Under the pieces are notes generated by a model that had not been told where the DNA came from, made no database searches, and saw nothing but the letters and a program-made list of their open reading frames with translations. 64,000 nt of DNA from Desmodus rotundus (lineage: Eukaryota; Chordata; Mammalia; Chiroptera; Phyllostomidae): NCBI RefSeq assembly GCF_022682495.2, contig NC_071389.1, positions 15,512,964 through 15,576,963 of the forward strand, given 5' to 3'. This document shows, piece by piece, positions 12,242-22,919 of the stretch. A program made the position numbers and the translations under genes. How positions within the stretch are numbered: position 1 is the stretch's first letter; each line of letters begins with the position of its first letter.

Positions 12242-13620
12242 GACTTAGTGTTATTTTCTTAACCACAGATGGAGAAGACCCCACCCCACCCCCACCCTGC
12301 CAGCTGAACTGATAGCATTTTATGCAATGTTTTTTCAGCATTATGTTCAGAATTGGGAAAACAGGGTGGTTTTCTTCCTTACACAGAATATACGGCTGTC
12401 AGTGACAGAAATCTCACCAAGGCCTTTCTTTTGTCAGGCATGTCTGAAAAGGCCTGTCTTTGAGATTTATGAAAGAACCCCGGTGAGCCACCACCCCCCC
12501 GTATATACTCGCACCTCAAAAGCAAGTGCAGGGAAGAGAAACTGTGTGAGCATGCCGTCACCTGTGACAGCCATCCATCTGTTTGTTTGTCTGCCTTCTG
12601 TGGAAGGGTCTGTTTTGCTGGCTCTGCAGGAGCTGCCACCTTCCTGCAGCAGGTTCACAGGGCCCAGCAGGAAGCGCAGATCTGGAGGGAGCTTGGCAGA
12701 GAAAAGCCTGGTTCCATTAGAAGCTAGAGCAGCAGAGCTGGGGCAGGTGCCTTCAGTGCTTTGGGAGTGGGATGTGTGGATTGGAGGGCGGTGGGAGGAG
12801 AAAGCAAAAAGTCAAGCCAGGCCTGTGTAAACTTTGATTCTGATCATTCAAACAGTTCAAAAATCCGTGGCACTTGAAGATCTGAGTTTTTGCTCTCTCC
12901 TAGTCTGTCCCATTAGTTCATCAAGATTAGAGTCTTTTGGTTTTCTTAGTTAATTATTCTTTGGAGTCTATTTCAGAGTTTTGAAATCAAGTTGGTTGAT
13001 GTTTTATTCTCTCCTGTATGATTAGGTCATCTTTCATAATAGGGCTGCAGAAATCTTTTCAAGAATACAGCACTTCAGCTCAACGCCGTCAAGGAATACG
13101 TCCCATGAAATTCAGTCTTACAGGAGTGAGAAACCACCACCAACCCCTGATTATGAATCCAGAAGTGTCCCTGCACATCATCCATCTTTACAGACTTCGA
13201 CAAAATGAAAAGGAAAGCTACGCTGAGCTGTCCGATCAATGCAAACTCAAGAAGCTTACAGGGTGGCAGCTACTTGGCTTCCTAGGACAAATGAGTTCTA
13301 AGACCCGAGTCATTTTATGTGGTTTTTGTAGGGCTGAGTGGGTCTATTTACTGCTTTGGAATTCTCTCTCCTGGTATGAATGGGTAACCTTATCAGTGGG
13401 TTTTGCAAAGATTTCTAGCCACTGCCCCCCCCCCAAAAGAGGAAAAAAGTAGAAAAGAAAATATGTGCCTTGAAGTCTGCTGATGGGAGCCTAGGAGGAA
13501 TAAAGAGAAAAGTCATCTGCTGTGTATATGGATACATAGTAGATGCTCAATATATATTTTCTGAATGGATTTCAGATGAGGGGAGGTTGAGGAAAGAACA
13601 AGAAGAGGCAAAGGTTGGAG
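12242..13620. other. Unrecognised unique intron sequence
   Basis: Two open frames of 167 and 144 codons occur (12327-12830, 13018-13452) but show no domain, no splice context and ordinary composition. I regard them as chance. A short C-run followed by an A-run lies at 13425-13436. Confidence 0.5.
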
Positions 13621-13624
13621 TCAG

Positions 13625-13800
13625 ATCTGGTTTGAATCTAAACCCTCCACTTACTGGCTGTAGACCCTTGGAATAGTTACGGAACCTCTCCGAATCTCAG
13701 TATCCTTATCTGTAAAATGGGCGTGATACCGGCTTCCCAGAGTAGTGATGGAGGATTGAATTAGATGTATGTGATGACGTCTGGCACAGGGGCTGCTACA
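13625..13800 (+). repeat. MIR
   Basis: A well-preserved copy: CTCCACTTACTGGCTGTAGA, then TCTCAGTATCCTTATCTGTA and AAATGGGCGTGATACCGG, ending near GTCTGGCACAGGGGCTGC. Confidence 0.75.
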
Positions 13801-14814
13801 AGGAGATGTTCGATGGTTCATTGTCCAAGCCTCGACTGACGAAATTTTACCGGACGAGAAATAGGGCCCTTTCCTGCCTGTGTGTGTCCGGAGGTCATCA
13901 GGCCTCCTTCTTGAGTCCAGGAATGGACTCTCTGAGTAGAATGGTACTATCCTCTTTGGAATCCAAGGAGAACCACCAGGAAATGTAGATGTTCCACACT
14001 GTTCTACACAGATGAGTTAAAGATGGGTCCGAGGATTTTATACTCAGAGCTGTTCCTCAAGAAATGGAGACTTACTGGAAAGCAAGGCTTCTCCCCTGGG
14101 GGAGCCTTTGTTCTCATCCTCGGCCGAGGGCCACCCTGTGAACTCCAAAGGCCTGAGACAGGACACCTAGGCTGCTAACAGTCTAGAAAGTGGTTATCAA
14201 GGCTGACTTCCAGATTTCAAGCAGAATTGCCCTCCTGGGAAACCTAGCAGTGGAAATCACTTCGCTCCATGCTCTCATCAAAGTCCCTCTACCTTTTACT
14301 TTGGTACTTTCCTTGTTTTCACTTAAACCTGTTTTTTTCCTTTTGATATTTAGACAAAAGAACTGATTCTGCCTCTTTCACATTTCCAGAGGCTCCAAGC
14401 ACAGCTGGAGCAGTTTTAAAGCAGGTCATCCATTCCTTCTAGCAGATCGAGCCTCCAGGAACTGGGAATTTGGACATTTCTTGTTTTCCAAAAGAAGCAG
14501 AACCTCAGGATGGGCGGTCAGCCCAGGCACAAGGCAGCAGCCAGTTCTCATTTTGAGTCTGAGTGCCACGTGCCTTGCAGAGGTGGCGGGTCCATGTTTT
14601 GTTCTTTTACTCATTAAACAGTGAAGCAGCCTGGTGAGACGGAAAGGGTACCACAGCCTTTTGAATCAGCCGGACCCCACCTTCAAACACAGGCCCTGCC
14701 ACTTGCCAGCTGCATAGGCCCAAATGCTGGGAAAAGGAGGCACTAATCTCACCTCAGAGGGCTGTTGAGTGGGAAGCAGTGTGCTGCCACAGTTAGAGTG
14801 CAGGCTTCCCACTT

Positions 14815-14995
14815 TTCTCCTGCATGCATTGCCTGGCTCTGCCACTAATTTGTTCTGTGTCCTTTGCAAGTTATTCAGCCCTCTAGGAGTCAATTGCTTC
14901 AACCTGTAAAATAGGGATAATAACGGTAACCCGCCTTGCAAGGTTGATTGCAGGGCTTGGCCCAGTGCTCGGCACGTAGTAAGTGCTCAGCAGAT
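14815..14995 (+). repeat. MIR
   Basis: CTGGCTCTGCCACTAATTTG leads into AACCTGTAAAATAGGGATAA and ends with GGCACGTAGTAAGTGCTCAG. This is close to the full MIR order. Confidence 0.8.
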
Positions 14996-15334
14996 GTCCA
15001 CTGCTGGATAACAGAGGTAACACGGATAGCCCTTACTAATGTGTTATTTCATTGGCCAGGCTCTGTGCCAGGGGTTAGGGATGCAGAGGTGAATAGGTCA
15101 CAGAGCTCAAGGGCAGGAGAGACAGACACAAAAGAAATTATTCTCCTGCAGACAGGTTGTTGTTGATGGATGGCAAGGGGCTGTAGGAGAACAGGATGCC
15201 GGTACCGGTGCTCCAGAGTATCAGAATTTCTTATGCAGGAAAAGGATCTGGTGGAATGGAAAGTGCACTGGAGACTTGGTAGTCTGTTCACTCAGTTTTT
15301 CATTGGCAAGTGCAAAGGCTCCATGGTGATATAT

Positions 15335-15745
15335 TAGTTTCCTGTTGTTACAGTGACAAATGAGACTGACACTGACTCTGTCACTTAAAACAACACAAAT
15401 TTATTCTCTCATAGTTTTGAAGGTCAGAAGTCCAAAATGGGACTCACTGGGCTAAAGTCAAAGAAGATCCTTCACTTAGCAGTCGGGGAGCCCATCTCAG
15501 TGCAGTGACAGAGCTCGAATTTGCTTCTGACCTTCTCCCTCAGCCTCTTTTGTCCATTTGCAAACTCCACACCGAGCTTATAAACGTTCTCAGTAGGAAG
15601 TATCTTGCCCATTCTGGTTGTCCCTTGTGGCCTCACAGCTGGAGCTGCTCCCTTGTTGAGCCGTTGGTAAACCCTTGATGAGTTAAAGCCACTGGGCAGT
15701 GGGCTTCCACCCAGGTATCGCCGATTTCCCATGACCCTCACGACA
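15335..15745 (-). repeat. Probable MaLR-type LTR fragment, minus strand
   Basis: The plus strand reads ATTAGTTTCCTGTTGTTACA, then ACAACACAAATTTATTCTCT and GAAGGTCAGAAGTCCAAAAT. This is the antisense 3' end typical of old ERVL-MaLR LTRs. The distal half is diverged. Confidence 0.45.
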
Positions 15746-15779
15746 GGAGTGGGCCAGGGGCCCCTGTGTTGTCACCATC

Positions 15780-16215
15780 CTTAGACATTTAGTCAGCATA
15801 TTTTTATGGAAGGCCTCTATGTGCTAAGTGCCGGGGAGCAATAGCGAGCAATGGAGCCTACACTCCTGTGGGGGAAGTAGACCCTAATTAATCAATCACA
15901 CAATTATTATAAAATTCTGACTTTAGTATTCCTCTGTAATAGGGGCATTCGACCTGATCCAGGAGACCAGGCTTCAGTAAGACATGGCAACTAAGTTGAG
16001 ACCTGAAAGATGAGTGGCATTTGCCAGGCCAGGAGGGGAGTGAGAAGTTGTCCAGAGAGTGGGAGGCCCTGTGGCAGGAGACATGGATTTTGGAAGAACC
16101 GAGAATGGAAGCTAGTGTGGCGGGGACAGAGATCGGTAGGGTAAGCTGAGGCTGGAGGCATGAGTGAGGGGACTCTGCAGGTCTTGATGGGCTTGAATGA
16201 GTTTGATCTTTATAT
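15780..16215 (+). repeat. Long old 'TATTGAGCACC'-type repeat
   Basis: The head is CCTCTATGTGCTAAGTGCCG. Downstream are GAGACCTGAAAGATGAGTGG, TGGGAGGCCCTGTGGCAGGA and a GATGGGCTTGAATGAGTTTG tail. The same block order recurs at 53305-54030 and 62525-63060, all in plus orientation. Confidence 0.45.
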
Positions 16216-16225
16216 CTCACAGAAA

Positions 16226-16254
16226 TGTGTGTGTGTGTGTGTGTGTGTGTGTGT
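16226..16254. repeat. (TG)n microsatellite
   Basis: An uninterrupted TG dinucleotide run of about 29 bp. Confidence 0.97.
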
Positions 16255-16459
16255 TGGGGATGGGGTGGAGATATGAATAAATTTGCATTTCAAATAATCT
16301 CCCTGGCTACAGTGTGGAGAACAGTGTAGGAGGCCAGAAAAGACTGATTTAGGCCAGTTATAGGCTGCTGTTGGAGAAATGCAAAGGGTTTGGATAAGAG
16401 TGCAGAGAGAAATGGATGGAAAAAGACATAGTAGGTAAATTAATAGGATAGTAATCATC

Positions 16460-16665
16460 TTTTGGCTGCTTTTTATTGAGTACTTATTATATACCAGCTG
16501 CTATGCTGGTAAACGTTTTACATACATTATCTCATTTACTCTCAGGGTTGTTAGAAGGATTAAATATTACTGACCTCCTTTTACAGATAAGGAAACTGAG
16601 TCTCAGAGAGGTTAAGTCACTCACTCAGGGCCAAACAGCCAGTAGGTGACAGAGCCCTATAGCAG
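16460..16665 (-). repeat. MIR, minus strand
   Basis: The complete reverse order is visible: TTTTATTGAGTACTTATTAT, CTCATTTACTCTCAGGGTTG, ACAGATAAGGAAACTGAGTC and AAACAGCCAGTAGGTGACAG. Confidence 0.85.
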
Positions 16666-16770
16666 TGTCTAACTTTAATGCGCATTTAGGTCACCTGGGG
16701 ATCTTGTTAAAATGCTGGTTCTGACTTAGTAGGTCTGGGGTGAGGCCCAGGATGCTGCATTTCTAACGTG
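16666..16770. mobile_element. MER5-like hAT fragment
   Basis: GGTCACCTGGGGATCTTGTT followed by AGTAGGTCTGGGGTGAGGCC and CAGGATGCTGCATTTCTAAC. This is the internal part of a MER5-type MITE. Confidence 0.65.
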
Positions 16771-16999
16771 CCCTCTGGGTGTGCCCATCTGCTGGTCCCA
16801 AGACCACACTCTGAGTAGCAAAGGCCTGTCTGCCTCCAGGCCTTTGCAACCACACTTGCAACCACAGTGCCTCAGAACCGCTAGAGATGGAGGGAGATTT
16901 CTGAGACTGCTCAAATCCGAATCCCCATGGGCAGGATATGGGAGATCTGTGGACCTCAGATAAATAGGGAGTCACATCACATATCCTTCAGATGACTTC

Positions 17000-18590
17000 C
17001 TGTAGCTCAAGCAAACCCAAAAGTGAGAGGGTTGGAGGCAGTATCTACCCTATCAACACCCTCCAATCCCCAGCATAACTGAATCCCACCTGCATCCAGC
17101 TTCTGAACTACAGACCAGAGGTTATATCTCATTAGCAGTCACCAATCAGATCATTATGTGGGGTACCCGTAGCCGGGGGTGGATTGAGAAATCTAATGTG
17201 GATGGTGTTCAGCTACCAAGCTGTCAGCTGTTTCCCTGGACTGTTCTGAAAGTGAAGGGAAAAAATCAGCTCAATATTCAAATTTCTCTATCTGTGAGGT
17301 CATTAGATCCCAGGATTATTAGAGACCAAATCCTTTCCCACTCCACCCCTGCAAATGGGGCCAGGTGTCGCTGCTGGGAGATGCAATAAGGTGTGAGCAC
17401 TTGTCTTTAACAACTGGGAAAATCCATTTCCCTTCTTGGTAGCTTTGAGATGTTGCAACTGTCGTTCTGGGTCACTGCCAGACTTGGTGCTGCCTGTGTG
17501 TGTTTTATTTTGAAAAGGGGAGTATGTCTCACTGTTTCCGTGCTCACTTCCTTCCTCCCCAGTTGCCCCCAAAGAACTTTCCAAAGCAAACTTTGTATTA
17601 TTTTCCCTCTGGAGGTGGTCTGCCAGTATTCCCAGCCCCTCCCTCCTCAAATGCATCCTTTCTCTTTTGGTTCCATTGTTCTGGGGCTCCTCAGCTGGGG
17701 TGGGCCTGTGTGCGGCTCACACAGTGAGTTCTAGTCGCTTTTCTGTGAGAGAGAATCCTAGAGCTCTGAGACAGGTAGAAAGAATAACTTAGGTAAAATA
17801 ATAATGTCTGCCTCAAACTAGTAAATATTTTACATTTTAAGGTTTCATGTCACTGTAATTCGTTCCAATGGACAAGAAGAGCTTTTGTTTGGGAAAGAAC
17901 TGACAAGATGTCTTAGGATTCAGCTTTGATTGCTCTGCTTGTCACTCTGTCATTCGAGCTTTGTTTTCTGCCTTCGAAGGACTCGGTGAAGGGAAGGCAT
18001 CGTAGGCTATTGTTAGGTATTCTTTGAATCCATAAATCACAGACTGATGGAAGGGAGGGGCTTCCAGAGACCATCGAGATCTGCCTTCTGTCTCCAGCAC
18101 ACACACAAATAACCGCCTGTTGTGCGTTTGTAGAACCCAGTGGGAGCAGAGGTATAATTTCTCTTGCTTTTTAAGTTTTCATGTCTCTTGATTCGTACAG
18201 TTATATTCTTGAGTCTGTCCCAGATTTCTCTTGCCATAGTTCAGGCCTCCCTGGGCCCAGTCAGCTGCTTCACTGTCCTGGCCCGTGGTTTTGGAGACAA
18301 AACCACCCCTGTGTTAATAACAACTGTGTCCTGGCCATGACAAGTCACTTCCCCTGTGTGGGTTTCACATAGTCCTTGTGAAATGTGGCTTTGGGACCAG
18401 ATGCTGTCTCTGGCACTCAGATTCTGTTTGACTCTGAGATTCTGGATCTGGGCTTCTACTCATGTCGTTTCTCTTGCCGGTGGCCTTCTTTCCTATCCAA
18501 ACCCAGCTCCATCCCGCCCACCCCATGGCCAACCACCCCAGAACTCCCCTGTGACTTAGGAGTAGCACCGTATCATTTATTCCTTACATT
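17000..18590. other. Unrecognised unique intron sequence
   Basis: No repeat family or exon is recognised. Open frames on both strands are short and overlap one another. Confidence 0.45.
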
Positions 18591-18594
18591 GTTC

Positions 18595-18910
18595 ATTTTA
18601 ACAACCTTTAATTTTCACAGTACAAACATTTCTAGATACTCACCATAGAAAATCCAGAAAATCTAGGTCAATGAGAAGACAAAAATAACGTCTCAAACAT
18701 AACCACTGTCAGCATTTTGGTATATTTTCTTCTAGTCTTTATTTTTTCTTTAATACACTTATACAGGGCCCTGTGAGATTCGTACTATATAGTTTGGTAT
18801 CCTGCTTTCCACTTAATATATAATGAGCATTTTTATATATCTCTAACATTTGGAAACATAATTTTAAATATCTGTTCAAAACTTTATATCTCATACTTTA
18901 TTTAGCCTTT
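18595..18910 (-). repeat. Old LINE-1 3' region fragment, probably minus strand
   Basis: The sequence is AT-rich. AACCACTGTCAGCATTTTGG, GTATCCTGCTTTCCACTTAA and ATAATGAGCATTTTTATATA fit an old L1 3' region read in antisense. Confidence 0.4.
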
Positions 18911-19144
18911 GCATGGTTATTTCTGAATGGGAACAATACCTGTCAAGCTCACTGAACTACCCAAACCAAATGAGATAAAGTGTGCACAGCACTACACAAA
19001 TGTAGCAATGATTGATTGTTACATTAGTTTTATCTCTCCAAGTGATCTACTTTATTGTATTGTCACAAAAGTGTTATACATTTCCTATTTACCAAATTTT
19101 GCTCAGTGGTGGTCAAAACAAGCTATCTGGTTTTAATCTTTAAA

Positions 19145-19420
19145 AGAGAATGTATATACTAATAACTTCTAAATTTTTTTCTAGCAGTTTCTCAAATACT
19201 CTGGAAATTACTCAAAATATAGAAAGAGAAGTTGCACAAAGATGTTCATTATGGCATTATTTATAGTAGTCCCAAAGTAGAAATCACTGAAATGTCCAAT
19301 TATAAGGAAAGAAGTTTAAATCTACTTGACGGGCTATTATAAAGCTATTAAAATGATATTTTCAGAATCTTTGTAATAAAATAGAAAATGTTTATGTCAT
19401 CATCATTGGAAGAAGCAAAG
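19145..19420 (+). repeat. Old LINE-1 3' UTR fragment
   Basis: GCACAAAGATGTTCATTATG, GCATTATTTATAGTAGTCCC and AAATGTCCAATTATAAGGAA are diagnostic phrases of ancient L1M 3' ends in sense. Confidence 0.7.
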
Positions 19421-19530
19421 ATGAATGAAAAAAAGTGAAAAGAAAGGCATCAAAATGGGAATGATAGTTATAGTATTTTAATATAGTAGTTTACTTTCTC
19501 TCTGCTTTTCTACAGTGAGCACATATACCT

Positions 19531-19633
19531 TGGATGGATGGATGGATGGATGGATGATGGGTGGATGATGGGTGGATGAATGATGGATGGATGGATGATG
19601 GATGGATGGATGATAGATGATGGATAGATAGAT
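19531..19633. repeat. (TGGA)n-type tetranucleotide array
   Basis: About 100 bp of TGGA units mixed with TGGATGATGGG and TAGATGA variants. It is imperfect, so probably not very recent. Confidence 0.95.
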
Positions 19634-19672
19634 CAACCTTATTTTTCAAACTGTGGTAAATAATGTATACAC

Positions 19673-19900
19673 CCCTGGCCAGGTGGCTCAGTTTGTGGGA
19701 GTGTCATCCTTACACCAAAGGCTTATGTGTTTGATTCCTGGCCAGGGCACATACCTAGGTTGTAGGTTTGGTCCTGGTTGGGCCACGTACAGGAGGCAAC
19801 CAATCAATGTTTCTCTCTCACACTGATATTTCTCTCTCTCTTTCTCCCTTCCTCTCTCTAAAATCAGTAAATATATCCTCGGGCGAGGATTTAAATAAAA
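19673..19900 (+). mobile_element. VES SINE, copy 2 (tail with CCTCGGGCGAGG)
   Basis: Head CCCTGGCCAGGTGGCTCAGT, body CAGGGCACATACCTAGGTTG and GAGGCAACCAATCAATGTTT, tail TAAATATATCCTCGGGCGAGG before an A-rich end. The tail differs from copies 1 and 3 and matches copy 4, so it is another subfamily. The B box is degraded (TGTTTGATTCC). I found no convincing target duplication. Confidence 0.88.
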
Positions 19901-20344
19901 GGACTGTGCACAAGAGGGGAGTATGGGGCACAGAACTGAGCTAAGGGAAAGACTGATGCAGATGTGGGAGGAGGGGTCACGGGGGTTGAAGCCAAGACTG
20001 CTCTGGGACTTCTGGAAAGTGCTCAGAACCACCAAAGGGGTCTTTTATTTTTGGAGCAGGAAAAACAGAGTAAAACCGGGCACCTCCCTGGAACATGGTG
20101 ATATAATTATAAAAGGAGAATCCAAATTGCTAGTTTCTCATTTGCTCTGTCTTCTGACCAGTGTGGGCAGGGTCGGCTTGGGGAGGAGGTGTAAAGGCCC
20201 AGCAGGGCTTTGGAGGAGCTTCAGGTAATAAGAGCTGCAAGGAGACTGGCAACAGGCACACTCTGTCATAAGTTAAAGCAGAGAAAAGACAGATTTTGTG
20301 ACATATAAATTTGGGTGAAAATGACATCAATCTCCAGCAATGTT

Positions 20345-21050
20345 CCCTAATGGGTTTAAAAAAAATAATAATTTAAGACTTGTAGAAAAGTTACAAAAAT
20401 CTAGCTAACATTTCACATTTACCCTTTATCCAAATTCCTCAAATGTTAATATTTTACTGTTTGCTTTTTTCTCTCTCTTGCTACACACTCACACAGTTTT
20501 CTGAACCATTTGAGCGTTGGCTGCCCGTGACTGGAGGTCTGTGGTATGGAAGTATATGAACCGACCTCTCCATGGCCCAAAGGGGAACACAGATTTGGAT
20601 TAAGGAAGAACTTTGTGAAACTCCTCAATGGAATGGGCTGCCCTGTAAGGGGGTGAGCACCCTGTCACTGGAGGTGTTCAAAGATTGCTTAATCTTTTGT
20701 TAAGGAACTTACATGGAACAGGAAGTAGAGTGGGTGACCTTAGAACTGCCTAAATATAAAGCTAGGGACCATCCACCTCTAAAGCCAAGTTCAGGGGCTA
20801 CCCAGTACACTTATCACCAATTCCAGATTAAGTTTAGCCTTCCTATGCATCCTCTTCTTGTGCCCCCTCACAGTCATACTCAGCTTTTAGGATACTTGGG
20901 TACCCATGAAGCTTCCCTTGAGACACACGCCTACCATCTTCTGAGCACTTCTGTTGTCCACAAGATCCTTCCCTCTGACCTGTTACCTATCTTACCTGTG
21001 CCATGTGTGGTCCACATTGAGTCTTCCAGCCACATGTTAAGTTCCAGAAC
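20345..21050. other. Unrecognised intron sequence
   Basis: It includes an A-rich stretch around 20358-20372. There is no exon. An open frame at 20713-21123 has no recognisable features. Confidence 0.4.
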
Positions 21051-21054
21051 CAGC

Positions 21055-21345
21055 AAATGCTTAGTGAGCCCCTGTTATGTGCCTGTCATGTCCCTGGATG
21101 AGTTGCCGGCCTTGTGGCAATAAATAAGGGATAGTGGGACTGACCAGATAGTTGTAAGCATAAAAGCTTGGCTCTAGGCTGCTGAGGGGCTGGGCATCAG
21201 GAATGTGAAATAGGAGTAGGGTCCTAACTTAGGCTTGGCTGGGAAGGAGGTCTCTCTGCCAAAGTGTCCTTTCAGCTGGGATCTGAAGGAAGACAAGCAG
21301 TTGGCAGAGAAGAAGAGGGTAGAGGCCAGGAGAGCATTCCCCTCA
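21055..21345 (+). repeat. Old 'TATTGAGCACC'-type repeat
   Basis: GAGCCCCTGTTATGTGCCTG at the head, then AGTGTCCTTTCAGCTGGGAT and GATCTGAAGGAAGACAAGCA. These correspond to the head and middle of the family also seen at 15780. Confidence 0.35.
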
Positions 21346-21752
21346 TGGCTGCAGCCCCAACTGCGGCCACGCACAGGACAGGACACCTGATAGGTGCTAC
21401 TTAGGGTATGTGAGGAAGAGAAATGAGGACTGTCTGGCTGGGGGTGTTTCCTGTCCCCTGCTCACCCAGTGCCTGTGCTGAGTCACTCATGACTCAAGGT
21501 GGGAGACCCAAGGTTTGCAGGTCTGTGTGTGCTTGGTGTGTGTGTGTGTGTGCGTGCAACTGAGAGAAGTTCTGAGTGCCTTCTGAATCCAGTCCCAAGT
21601 GACACAGGAATCGTTGGTGCCATTATTCCCCTTTGTTGATGTGGATGATATAAGAATGGGCCACGTTCCAAATATCTCGGCACCCCTGCAGTGACAACTC
21701 CTTTGAGAACATGTAGATACCTGTGATTTTCTTAATTACTCCTGTACACCCA

Positions 21753-21754
<2 letters not shown>

Positions 21755-21812
<58 letters not shown>
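21755..21812. repeat. (TC)n microsatellite, 58 bp
   Basis: An uninterrupted CT/TC run, a pure polypyrimidine tract on the plus strand. It lies about 1.05 kb upstream of the exon. Confidence 0.97.
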
Positions 21813-21816
<4 letters not shown>

Positions 21817-22187
21817 AAGCAGGAGGGGGTATTGACGGCAGGGTGCAGTTCTCCCCCTCCAGACCTCTGCTCCTTCTTTTCTGCTGTCATCTGATTTCAC
21901 AGCCTCCTGCTGCTCTCCCACCCCACCGTCGCCCTTCCTTCCCCTCACGTTGACTTAATCGAGGGAGTCTGAGGGAGGAGGCCAGTCTCCCTCAAGCGCT
22001 CATACCCAGCAATTAGTTTCCGTATTGCCAATTCAAGATAAGTAGAAAATAACAGAGGAATAGAACCAGGACTCAAAGCCCGTGCGAAGTGCTAGGCATG
22101 CATTACCATGACATTTGCATGTGTGCCACATAGAAGACACCTCTCCAGCTAGGCACAGGGGTGGGGTCTGCTGGCCAGCGAGCTGAA

Positions 22188-22280
22188 AGAGCTGGATTCC
22201 AGCCCTGCTGGCTGTGCCGCCCTGACCACTTTCCATCTGTGGGCCTCAGTTTCATCTACAAAATGGAGGGGTGGTGCTAG
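22188..22280 (+). repeat. MIR fragment
   Basis: GCTGTGCCGCCCTGACCACT and CTGTGGGCCTCAGTTTCATC followed by ACAAAATGGAGG. Confidence 0.6.
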
Positions 22281-22558
22281 GTTCTTCTGCCATTTGACGG
22301 AGGGCACAGGCCGCAGATGTATCACGTCTGCCCTCCTGGTCTGTGCAGCCGTCACGGCAGTAGTTAGCTGTCCTGATGTGCCTGGGAGGGATGGCTTCCA
22401 AGCCTTGACTCCAGGAGCAGCAGAGCACAGAGAATGCAGGTGGAAATGTCCAGAAAGAGGGGGCTGAGGAGGAAGGGAGGCCAGAAGATAGATGAAAAGC
22501 AAAAGGAAGCCTGGAAGTGAGGTGACAAGCAGAAATAAACACATATGACATGATAGCT

Positions 22559-22736
22559 CAGTGGTTCTCCAACGTGGCCCATGGACCACATTGCCCGTGG
22601 ACAAGTTCCCAGTTATCATGCGGGAACTTGTTAGAAAAACAAATTCCATCCTGCCAAGTCAGAAACTCAGGAATGGGGCCCGTTTTACAAGCTCCCCAGG
22701 TGATTCTGGTGCACGCTAAAGTCTGAGAACTAATAG
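22559..22736. mobile_element. MER5-type hAT MITE next to the exon
   Basis: The left terminus CAGTGGTTCTCCAACGTGGC is intact-looking. The right side carries CAAGCTCCCCAGGTGATTCT and ends in GTCTGAGAAC, the eroded inverted terminus. Its right edge is 73 bp before the splice acceptor of the MAN1C1 exon. Confidence 0.8.
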
Positions 22737-22809
22737 GAGTTCTGCACTTCAACAGTTGCCGGTCTGCACTGTTGGGAATCGCCACTCACGTTCCCACCTT
22801 TTCTTGTAG

Positions 22810-22906
22810 ATGATGCGGTTTGCCTGGCAGAGCTACAAGCGTTACGCGATGGGGAAAAATGAGCTCCGGCCCCTCACAAAAGATGGCTACGAGGGCAACA
22901 TGTTTG
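22810..22906 (+). CDS. MAN1C1: Internal coding exon of MAN1C1 (Golgi alpha-1,2-mannosidase IC)
   Basis: The exon is 97 bp and reads MMRFAWQSYKRYAMGKNE followed by LRPLTKDGYEGNMF and the first base of a Gly codon. It enters at phase 0 and leaves at phase 1. The acceptor is a pyrimidine-rich tract ending in CTTGTAG (AG at 22808-22809). The donor is G|GTGAGT at 22907, close to consensus. From family knowledge, this peptide is the N-terminal edge of the GH47 catalytic (alpha/alpha)7 barrel. GH47 class I enzymes are calcium-dependent type II Golgi membrane proteins that trim alpha-1,2-linked mannose from Man9/Man8 N-glycans. The SYKRYAMGKNELRPLTKDG stretch fits MAN1C1 better than MAN1A1 or MAN1A2, which as I remember them have Trp-Gly in place of the Met-Gly here. 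It is probably exon 2, because I expect the membrane anchor and stem to be coded by a large first exon outside the window. Catalytic acidic residues lie in later exons not present here. I see no frameshift or stop. Confidence 0.93.
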
Positions 22907-22919
22907 GTGAGTGAACATC

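Larger units (their letters stand above)
1..22809 (+). other. MAN1C1: MAN1C1 intron upstream of the exon (3' part)
   Basis: This is inferred from the exon at 22810, whose acceptor ends the segment. No upstream exon is visible: none of the translated frames gives the signal-anchor, stem or linker sequence expected before the catalytic domain. The intron is therefore at least 22.8 kb long and its donor lies outside the window. It holds old repeats, one HAL1-like element, two VES SINEs and simple repeats, listed separately. Confidence 0.85.

Noticed and set aside
12327..12830. 167-codon plus-strand open frame
   Set aside because: No domain or homolog recognised, and it overlaps minus-strand frames of similar quality. 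No splice or transcription signals.
13018..13452. 144-codon open frame that looked like a possible exon or retrocopy
   Set aside because: Its translation matches no family I know. There is no poly-A tract or target duplication, and no paired splice sites in a consistent frame.
22149..22649. 166-codon minus-strand open frame near the exon
   Set aside because: It runs through MIR and MER5-type repeat sequence on the strand opposite to the gene; composition is random-like.
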